Under the pieces are notes generated by a model. It was not told the DNA's origin. It did no database searches and worked only from the letters and a program-made list of their open reading frames with translations. From Kryptolebias marmoratus (Eukaryota > Chordata > Actinopteri > Cyprinodontiformes > Rivulidae), in contig NC_051442.1 in assembly GCF_001649575.2 (NCBI RefSeq), forward strand, positions 25,372,903-25,436,902: DNA of 64,000 nucleotides, in the 5' to 3' direction. The position numbers and the translations under genes were made by a program. Position 1 is the first letter of the stretch; every line of letters begins with the position of its first letter. Shown here in pieces: positions 55,656 through 64,000 of this stretch.

Positions 55656-56526
55656 TTCCTCTCATTTGTTTTTGTTTTGTTTTTGTACTTTGAGTGAAAA
55701 AAAAACACATTTTTGCTGTGTTTTGTAAGTCCAGCAGATAAGGAGAACCTGAAGTGAGAAAGTGAAGTGAAAATGGTTGGTGTAGTATTCTCAGTGTTGT
55801 TTGTAGCCTTGTACATGTTTTCTGTCAGGGAGCTCCCATGCAGGTGTCAAAATATTGCTTATGTGCTCTTGAGACAGGTTAGAGATGCTCGCCACAAAAT
55901 TGAGAAGGGTTCGTGACACTCTTAACTATTTTGAGAAAAAGTTTGTTGCACAAAATTTTCTAACATGCTAAAAACATAGTTGTTAGGTGTGTGTATAAAA
56001 CAACAGGATCAAACATTGAAATGTTTAGCAATATTATGAATGAACTGTTCTCAAAAACAACACAAAAAATCAATTTCATTTCTGGGGATTCCAATATAGA
56101 CCTGTAAATCCTCAAAAAGATAAAATGACTTGAGCGTATGATTTTACTGGGCGTTTGTGCCCAGTATGAGTCTGCGTGAGTATGCCGTATGAGTCTTTTT
56201 CCAACAATTACAAAACCAAGTAGAATAAATCTTACAGTGCCACTTTGCTTGACAATACCTTTACAAACAATATAGACGGTAATGTAATCATTTAAGGATT
56301 TCTTTGTCAGCGTGGGTCCAAATCTGGCAAAGGAAATAAACAACACACTGTCTGAGCAGAACAGAGTAAGTGGACCTGAAAATCTAAACTCAATCATTCT
56401 GAAAATGGTAGAAGAAAAAGAGATTTTTGAAATAGTTAATAAATGTAAAAATAAACTTTCAACCAATTGCATTGATATATAGTGAAGAAAGTAATTGACG
56501 GTATTGTGTCTGCAATACCATATTTA

Positions 56527-56905
56527 CTGTATTTTCCGCACTATAGTTCGCACTGGATTAAATGACGCCCTGTCAATGAATGGTCCATTTTCAAACTTTT
56601 GTCATATATAAAGCATCGTCATGCACCTCCCAGTTTTTGTAACTTCGCGTGGACCGAGCGCTCCACGCTCCATTCAAAATGGAGGATTTTGGTGCTCTAG
56701 CGGAGCTGGTTCGCCTGTATCAGCATTTGTATGATCCCTGTATGAGAGATTGCAAAGATAATCAAGTGGTTCAAAACTCATGGAAGAATACTGCACCGAC
56801 GTAAGCGTCAAGTATAAACGCCTCCACCGTGCGCTCAGGTCCACACACCACGGAGCCTTGTGTGGCTATAACTGAGCCTTAATGCTGCAAGCGGTGCGGC
56901 TTTGT
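56527..56905 (+). mobile_element. DNA-element insert with pogo-like end and MADF-domain fragment
   Basis: After TA (56525-56526), CTGTATTTTCCGCACTATAG is a pogo-like terminal repeat, as at 49464. The right end is decayed but CCTTAATGCTGCAAGCGGTGCG near 56878-56899 resembles the usual CCTTATAATCCGGTGCG terminus. It interrupts the LINE between IPY and the FADD region. Confidence 0.6.
56679..56804 (+). pseudogene. MADF (Myb/SANT-like) domain fragment
   Basis: ATG opens a 41-residue frame MEDFGALAELVRLYQHLYDP then RDCKDNQVVQNSWKNTAP and stop. The pattern L(A/V)xLVRxYxxLYDxxxxDYKDxxxxxNxWKEIA is the first half of the MADF DNA-binding domain, which accompanies Harbinger-type and other DNA transposons in fish. 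The second half is lost to a frameshift and stop. No transposase is adjacent. Confidence 0.7.
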
Positions 56906-57002
56906 ACTGAGTCACAAACTGTTTACTATGTTTATTAATGACATATGTAGAGTGACAGGTACATATATTTGCAGATGATACAACTATTTTTTGAATAGTT
57001 TG

Positions 57003-57168
57003 AATAGTTTTTGAAACAGGTCGCTTTGCAGACACCAGAAAACATTTACTTATTGCCAAAAAATTGCTGGGTGGATTTTTTTGCACTTGGACTGTTTCTA
57101 GAAGCAGTAGATACTCAAATGGAAGTACAAAAACATGCAAAAAGTGAATTTTGTATAATAGGTCCCCT
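57003..57168 (-). mobile_element. Truncated TTAA-type element (copy C)
   Basis: TTTTTGAAACAGGTCGCTTTGCAGACACCAGAAAACATT through GGAAGTACAAAAACATGCAAAAAGTGAATTTTGTATAATAGGTCCCCTTT matches the right 160 bases of copy B (41249-41409) and ends at TTAA (57169-57172). Nested in the LINE after its FADD box. Confidence 0.82.
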
Positions 57169-57369
57169 TTAAATGTTAGTTTTAAAAATATTTTTAAATT
57201 GATCTAAAAGCAACATTGCTGTTTGGAAATTTCAGAATGAACACAAATGTTAAACTGAAGATTAATAATTCAATACTTGATAGAGTGTTTGAAAATAAGT
57301 TTCTGGATGTAGTTTTGAATCACAAGCTTTGTTGGAAACCCCATATCAAACACGTGTAATACTAATACA

Positions 57370-57966
57370 TTTTATTTATAGACGCCTCTCTTGACACTCA
57401 AGGTCACCTTACATCATCAAACATTAAAGCAGACATGATATTAAAAGACACAATAAATGAGACAATGCATTGTGATCAGAGGGAGTGAGCTAATTTAAAT
57501 AGATGGGTTTTGAGTTTGGATCTAAAATGTGGTAATGAATCTGTGTTGCGGAGATCAGGTGGGAGTGAGTTCCAGAGCTGGGGAGCAGAGCGGCTGAATG
57601 CTCTTCTCCCCATGGTAACAAGACGGGCAGGGGGAACAGTGAGATGACTGGAGGAAGTGGATCGGAGGGTGCAGATGGGTGTAGCAATGTGAAGGAGGTC
57701 AGAAAGATATGGAGGGTGAGGTTGTTGACAGCTTTGAAGGTAAGGAGGAGTATTTTATTGTTGATGCAATGTGTGATGGGAAGCCAATGAAGCTGTTGTA
57801 GAATAGGTGTAACATGATGGATTAAAGAGCTGCATGTGATTATACGGGCGGCTGAGCTTTGGACCAGTTGTAACTTATGAAGGGTTTTGAGAGCAGGCCA
57901 AAGTAAAAAGGATTGAGATGGCAATAAGATAGCTAAAACCATAGGGATATTGGGTAAAAAGGACAA
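57370..57966 (-). pseudogene. LINE C-terminal fragment inserted antisense into another LINE
   Basis: On the minus strand, LKTLHKLQLVQSSAARIITC and LQQLHWLPITHCINNKILLL, then frameshifted blocks, are the LQLVQNxAAR and HWLPI motifs of an L2-like reverse transcriptase C-terminus. The 3' end (57370-57490) contains TTTATTTATAGACGCCTCTC. It lies between the WKPH block and the LLLPHLDYC block of the plus-strand LINE, so it inserted after that LINE. Confidence 0.8.
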
Positions 57967-58631
57967 ATCTTGAGCAATAAATATTTGTTCACACTTTATT
58001 ACACCCTGTTACTGCCACATTTAGATTATTGTCTTGAACTTTGGGGTAATACATACAAAGGTTCTGTACAAAAAAATATGCACAATGCAAAAAAGAGCAA
58101 TAAGGATGGGACACAATGTTTGGTATCATAAACATACCAATCTACTTTTTTTCAAACCACAAATTGTGAAATTCGTGGGTTTGGTAGAATTTAAAACTGC
58201 ACAGATGATTTTCAAAGCTAGAAATTATATGCTTCCAAAGAATATTCAGAATGTATTTAAGAATAGAGAGAGAAAGTATGATCTGAGAGGAAAATGTAAT
58301 TTAAAGCAACTCTGTGTTTGCAGCACTCTTACAAACATGTGCATATCATTTCCTGGAGTGATTTTGTGGAATGGCTTAGATAAAGAGATGAAGCAAAGTA
58401 AAAATATTGCATAATATTGCACAATAGTTAAGAGGCACAAAATTAATATGTATAAAAATAACGTTATTCCAGCTGTTAATTTGCAAATCTGTGTGTGTGC
58501 ATATTAAGTTTTAATCTGTAGGTGATACGAGAGTACATCTGTATGTGCAGGTACAGTAACTTGCTGTATGTGTAGATATACGTAGCTATGCATGCATGTC
58601 TGTGTGTTTACAGTTAAATATGCAGGTATGG

Positions 58632-58635
<4 letters not shown>

Positions 58636-58678
<43 letters not shown>
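58636..58678. repeat. TA microsatellite
   Basis: About 21 TA units inside the 3' UTR of the LINE relic. Confidence 0.97.
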
Positions 58679-58683
<5 letters not shown>

Positions 58684-58899
58684 CACTATTTTGATTCAAA
58701 ATTTGTATGTAAACTTTGAGACAGGACTGGATAAGCCATTGCTTCTTCTTGCTCCCTTTTTGAACACTTTTGTTTTGTTTACAGAATATTTTGATGAAAA
58801 TTTTTGCATGTTTAATTTTTTTTGTGTGTTTGTTTTGTTGACATTTTAACTGTTCAAAATGAAATAAAGAAAGAAAAAAAGAAAAATTCAAGAAACAAG

Positions 58900-60095
58900 A
58901 CTATGTGCTTCTGCAACCTGTGTGAGGAAATTAAGAACCCTTGTGAACAATTCAAGGCATTCTGGAGACTATCATAAATGTTCACCAACTAATGTCCAGC
59001 AGTTACAGCCCAGTGAAACACCATCTTTGTCCAGTCCCACTGTTGGATGCTGCCTTTTTCAAGTACTTCCTGATCCTGACCTTTTGCGTGACGCTGCAAC
59101 AAGACCTTGACAAAACAAGCTTGGTGAAAGATCCTGCAACACTCAATGACATTGATTCATGTTCTTAAAATCTGTTTGACTGGACCTTTAAGTTCACTCC
59201 AATCAGAATTCAAAAGAGAATTTTAGCAGCAAAAGAGATAACAAGTTTGTGTCATATTGATTGGAGAGAAGAATAAAATAACTTCTTTTTTTAGTCTTAG
59301 ACTTTGTGGGAGGAGAGCTTTTTTAGCTTGATTGCTTTCTTGCAGTGAGCTGCACATCAGACAGCCAACTTCAAAGAGGCCACAGATTCCAGCAGAAAAT
59401 CAATGGCAAGCACCAGGCTCAGTCTGATAAGTGCTCATTCACAGCTCACTTGGATTAGATTCACAAATCAGGTTTTCAGGGGGGATTGTACATCATAGGA
59501 AAGAGGCAAGACTCTAGGCTGCTCTTCTGTGTGTACTGTGTAAAATAAAAATGAAATGCTCAGAAATTAACAACAGTAAAATATGTGCCCAATATAGGAA
59601 AAAATCCATTTGTGGCCTTGAAGAAGTGTGAGGATATTTGATATTTGTAAATTAGTAAATTAGTAAATTAGACATCAAGGGTGTTAATGCATAAACAAGC
59701 ATGGAAGCATCAGCTTTCTTTTTAGAACTTTACTACTTGAACATTAATAATCAGAAATAGTGCACTACAACCTTTGGTAGAAGTACATTGGATAGAATAA
59801 CCAAAACAAAATTCTGAAAAAAAAGAAAAAAGAAACAACAGCAAAAGATTTCTCCATTAACAACAAAAGAATGTTGGCGAATTGAGTGGTAACACCTCTT
59901 TGAAACTCTCTAGATCAGATATACTTTACAGTTGAATCACTCAAAGTTTAAAAGTTGGACCTGACTTTTTTCATGAGAATTTACGTTTTGTGATTTTTGA
60001 ACATTTTCCCCAAACTCCAGCAGCATACCACAAAATAGAGCCAACCATTGAATCAAAAAAGTTTTGTAAAAACAGAAAAAGCCCAGGTCAGGTAA
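58900..60095. other. Unique DNA, no gene recognised
   Basis: Separates two LINE relics. 59300-59500 is slightly more complex than its flanks. No exon signature. Confidence 0.4.
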
Positions 60096-60105
60096 GATCT
60101 TTATT

Positions 60106-62651
60106 TTACGCTGTATAGCTCACAAAGCTTTCCCAGCTGATTCTGAAAAGGAGTTTAACTCCCTTGTTAAAGCACATGAATTCATTGAAAACCAATTCAA
60201 GGTATTTATAAGACCTTGTACACACCAAACATGTATGTCTATATATAAAGTTAAATGAACTTCTCTGTTGAGATTTCCCTCTAAAATGGATTATCTGTGT
60301 TTTATCACTGTTAAGAGACATTTTTTACACCAAATATTCAGAATATATAACATTTTTTGTAAGATCACTTCAATCTCTGCAAACAAAATAATATCATCAG
60401 CATACAATAAGATACTTAAATTTAAACTATTAATAGAAATACCAAGGTGGGCTTCTTTAATTTCATCTAGTAGGTCATTTATATACAGTGAAAATAAAAG
60501 TAGGTGTAAATACATCACCTTGTTTTACCCCAAAGGGAGTAGGAAATCAGCCGTCTTCTATTCGTTCACCTGTGCACATGCCACAGGAGCTGGATACAGA
60601 GATTTGATTGATTTTAAAAAATCTACAAGAAATGCCATAAGGTAATAAGAATAATTTATACTGTGATCTCTGTTAACCCAATTAAATGCTGTTTGAAAAT
60701 TAATAAAACAAACAAATTTATGTTTCCCTTCATTTAGTCTCCCCTTACCACTGATGATAAAACATAAATATGGTCAATACAGACACTGCCTTTTCTAAAA
60801 CCGCTTCACTCATCTGCCAGAATATTGTGTGCCTCTACATCCTGATTCAGTCTGTCGTTGAGGATACCTGAATAGATTTTGTACACAGTGCTGATCAAGC
60901 TAATACCTTTATAGTTTAATGGTTCTCTAGGATCAACCTTTAAGGATTTTGGTATTGGTTTAATTATTGACTGATACCACTGCCGTGAAATAACAGTTTG
61001 AATAACAAGTTTGAAGAAGACACTTCAAAAAGTGAACTAAAGATGGTGCCTTAAGAGCCTCATTAGAGATCTAACAATTCAGTTTCCAGTTTTAGTTTCT
61101 TTTCATAAAATTGACTCAAAAATTGCTCATCAAATCACAAAAATCAATTACATCCATAGAGATAACTATAATCATTTTCCAATTTTGACAAAATCTTATC
61201 CGTTTCAAAACATGAATCTCCTCTATGTGTGATTACCTCCATTGGAACTAATTAACTTTTCTGAGGTCCTAATTTATTAATTTCTTTCCAAAACAATTTA
61301 GAATTCATCTGCAAATACTCTAACTGTCCTCTTCTATTGTCAGGATCTGTGGAGACGAAGGCGATCCCTGAGCGCAGACTCATTTTAAATAACTAATTTA
61401 TTTAAGAAAAAATAAACAGAACAACAAAATAAAAGCTGTTGTGGCAGCAGAGACTAAATCATAACAAAGGTGAGAACATAGGACACGGAGCAGTGAAAAC
61501 AGGAACACAGAAACAAACTAACAACATCAAACAATGAACCAGCGGAGTGTGGAAGGCAATGACCGGGTTTTTTAAGACTGGGGATGATGAGATAAGTGAA
61601 GACAGGTGGCGTGATTACGAAGTAGGGACAGGTGTAGGTGGGTGTGGCAGGGAGACAGAGAGAGAGAGAGAGACTGAGGAGGAGAAAGTGAAACATGAAA
61701 CAAGAGACAAGACAGAAACCAAACACAAACAAAACCATAACACAGGAAAAAACCCAAATCCCCACATCTATGTTGTCTTTTGGAAAATCTTAGCTTTTTG
61801 TCTAAATTTTGTTGACATTTTTTTAAAATTATTTTTTCAAGCATTTTTTTCATTTAATTCTTTACATTTAAGGAAACGTTTCTCAGCTGATCCCAACATA
61901 GTCCAAAGGAACTGTAACTCTTTGTTCCAATAAGGTTAGTGTGCTTTATAATACGGCCTTGTCTTCATTATTATAAGAGAGCTCCTCATTTCTTTATGTA
62001 AGGGAATGGTTGTTGTTGATTAAATTACAACACCTCACCTTGGTTTATAATCGTGTTAGAAGTATATACATCACCTGAGCTTTTAGATAAGGTACGATCT
62101 GTAGCCTCAAACTTAACTGTAGACTCCCAGAGCATTCGATGTTATGTTTAAATTTTGTGTTGGGGATTGCATTGCTGTGTGTAATTCAATAGACCTGCAG
62201 CAGTCAAAGAAAATTCTTCCCAGATACATTTATGTCTTCAAAGGGATGTGAAAAGACCTTACAGAGTGTTCAAGTATGTTTACCGAATGAGCAAAATCAA
62301 CAAAACATGTATTGTTCTGTGATACCTTACTGACACAGAGGTAAAATGATCTGATTGGGGGTTTAACCTTTCATTTAACACGCAGCATTTAGAATTTTTT
62401 AAAAACTCAATGGATGCTTCACTGTGTTTATTCACAATAAAATCTAGTGCCACTCTGTCTGGAATATCATCTGTATCAATATAATCTTTTATTTCAGCAC
62501 TGAAGTCACCACAAATATATACAGAATCAACCTGAAGTGTGTACAAAAATGACAACAAATGCCCCAAAAAATAATTCAGTATTTCTTCCCTTCTTCTTGC
62601 TCTATGCCATGGAGAAAAAAAAATATGTGTACTTACTCTCTGCTTGGACAT
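60106..62651 (-). pseudogene. LINE relic (APE and reverse transcriptase) interrupted by a solo LTR
   Basis: Minus strand from 62651: an APE endonuclease segment (LQVDSVYICGDFSAEIKD, IDTDDIPDRVALDFIVNKHS, CCVLNERLNPQSDHF). Then, after the LTR at 61338-61766, polymerase blocks PLNYKGISLISTVYKI, FVCFINFQTAFNWVNRD, LLYADDIILFAE with the YADD catalytic box (60440-60460), and LNSDKTQIIHFRGKSQ near 60300. Order and spacing are right for one element about 2.1 kb long after removing the LTR. Stops and frameshifts make it inactive. A different LINE from the one at 55985-58885. Confidence 0.85.
61338..61766 (-). mobile_element. Solo LTR, 429 bp, inside a LINE
   Basis: Plus-strand ends TGTCAGGATCTG and CCCCACA, perfect 5-bp duplication TCTAT (61333-61337 and 61767-61771). 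On the minus strand it begins TGTGGGGATTTGGG and carries TTAAAAAACCCGGTCATTG, as in 37292-37745. A short GA microsatellite (61656-61672) lies inside. No internal genes. Confidence 0.93.
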
Positions 62652-62659
62652 TTGGGTTC

Positions 62660-64000
62660 TTGTAGAAGCTGTTCTTTTACATTTTTATTTAAAGGTATTT
62701 TCTGATGTTATGACATTTTATATCAAATGTTTAAAAATGGATGAGAAAATGTTTTTTTTTGAATTTGAGAAATATCAAGAGACCTATGACCCAAATTACT
62801 GTTGAGCTATAAAAAAATAAAGTTGATGGATGTTGGAATTTCAGACAGTAGCTGCATTCTCACCCTTTAATTTTCTTTCACAAATTTTCTAGTTGTGAAA
62901 CAAATGGATAAACTAAAACCACTTAACTGTGATTGTAATTGTGGATTAATACCCTGTTCTTCCCACAAGGTGTTGCATTTCAGGAACTCAAGCAAACGTG
63001 CACACTTGAATTTAAAAATCTCTCAATGGTATATGTCCTGCTTGAAAAAGCATTTAAGGCAGGTAAAACTAGTGTACCACTCTGGTTCTTGAGTGCTGAA
63101 GCAGAGCAGCGAGATGGCTCAGTCAATTCCTGTCCGTTTCTGCCTCCCTATGAGACTGATGAACCAGGCTCGGTAACAGGTAGACTCCCCAGGTGCACAA
63201 ATGTCCTCCAAGCTATTGCACCCCACCTCCACAAAGCTGATCTTAATGAGCCAAGGAGGTGGGCTACTTCTGGCCAATAATGAACCGCGGTGGGAGTAAT
63301 GTCATAGCATGGAAGGATGTGGAATTGGGCTCTCATCCTGGCAGTGAATTATGGATTTTAACCATCTGGCCATGCAGGAGTCGGCGGGAGAAGAAAATGA
63401 TATGCTTGACAGACGGCTTTAACAAAGATGTGGCATGAGAGAGGGGTGTGTCTGAGATCACAAGCTGAATTACAGCAAGCATGACCGGTCTATTGTGTGG
63501 CGTGATGGGTTGGTTATTCACAGCTGGGGCAGTCCAAATTGTTCTTTTATGTTCTTTTATTCTGCTTTATTGAAGCCAGGGGGGCTTGGAAAATGATTAA
63601 CAAACATCACAACAAGGCAGACCCATTGTCAGCTTTTCCCTCTCAATTTAGTCCCCATCTATTCATTTTCACCAGCTTTTGGGATGCAGATGCACAGGTT
63701 TGCTTGGTTAACTGTGCATCAGTAAGCATGTCTCAAAAGATTACAGAGATAACACAGTGTGTGTAGTGGGGCAACCAAAATCTAAATGTGTGTTTCTATC
63801 CCAGGTGTTGTAACAATAAGGACTAAATTTACCTGCTTTTCATGCAATAACAAACAACAACAAAAAATGCTCAACACTTTTCAACTGTCTTTAAAAGGTT
63901 TACATCAGAGCTTTTTTTAGGGCTACAGTAACTTAATACAATTAAGAGTACAAGTGCATCAGCACTGTAGCAACCTTTTTGTGTGGATGCTGAGTCACCA
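62660..64000. other. Unique DNA at the right edge, no gene recognised
   Basis: 63090-63520 is compositionally complex and GC-richer (for example CTGATGAACCAGGCTCGG, CTTCTGGCCAATAATGAACC, CGGTCTATTGTGTGGCG), a candidate conserved noncoding block. Its open frames on both strands have no recognised domain. Confidence 0.35.

Larger units (their letters stand above)
55985..58885 (+). pseudogene. LINE relic (APE and reverse transcriptase) with three nested insertions
   Basis: In order on the plus strand: VVRCVYKTTGSN and FISGDSNIDL (APE endonuclease, 55985-56130); FFVSVGPNLAKEIN then EIFEIVNKCKNKLSTN (linker, 56290-56470); IVKKVIDGIVSAIPY (56478-56524); the polymerase catalytic box HIFADDTTIF (56966-56995); VFENKFLDVVLNHKLCWKPH (57280-57345); LLLPHLDYCLELWGNTYKG (57995-58060); and a C-terminus (LVEFKTAQMIFKARN, SFPGVILWNGLDKEM) to 58414. 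A 3' UTR ends in GAAATAAAGAAAGAAAAAAAG near 58880. Homologous blocks are separated by the three elements annotated below and by stops, so the copy is inactive. Confidence 0.85.

Noticed and set aside
55960..56472. 170-residue minus-strand ORF, the longest in the window
   Set aside because: The plus strand of the same interval carries LINE APE and linker motifs (FISGDSNIDL, SVGPNLAKEIN). The minus frame is antisense to that relic and has no motif.

Overview
This is a vertebrate nuclear window, almost certainly from a teleost fish. It is AT-rich and intron-like, has no bacterial-style gene packing, and is full of repeat classes typical of fish genomes: tRNA-derived SINEs, APE-type LINE fragments, Tc1, piggyBac, hAT and pogo DNA transposons, solo LTRs, and tetranucleotide and dinucleotide microsatellites. 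A 29-base run of N (47123-47151) marks an assembly gap.

The one host coding exon I can support is the first coding exon of a roundabout axon-guidance receptor, best matched to robo3. It lies on the minus strand at 46164-46296, opens with MLRYLIKTLLQMNLF and ends in a good GT donor. No immunoglobulin-domain exon is visible to its left, so about 46 kb (1-46163) is probably the first intron of robo3. The sequence to its right holds the 5' UTR, the presumptive promoter (about 46400-46850) and upstream or intergenic DNA.

Layout: 1-10 kb, LINE tails, SINEs and low-complexity TAG-rich DNA. 10-20 kb, LINE C-terminal fragments, a deleted Tc1 transposase, a GTAAGTACC minisatellite and a 1.46-kb piggyBac relic. 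20-29 kb, a Tc1 fossil with a nested hAT-type MITE, a solo LTR, and an inverted pair of elements that each carry a P2X7-type domain relic, interrupted by a solo LTR and a 1-kb TTAA element. 29-46 kb, a young SINE, a Tc1-type MITE, two solo LTRs and a second TTAA element inside a minisatellite. 46-48 kb, robo3 exon 1, the promoter region and a compound microsatellite. 49-55 kb, a pogo element inside a LINE and two copies of a 330-bp fish repeat. 55.9-62.7 kb, two LINE relics in opposite orientations with nested insertions.

Nothing here forms an operon or a cooperating gene system. The window is a long regulatory and intronic stretch of a developmental gene, shaped by layered transposition. Many insertions can be ordered in time because intact target-site duplications are visible. 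Family names rest on recognising motifs by eye and were not confirmed by a database search.
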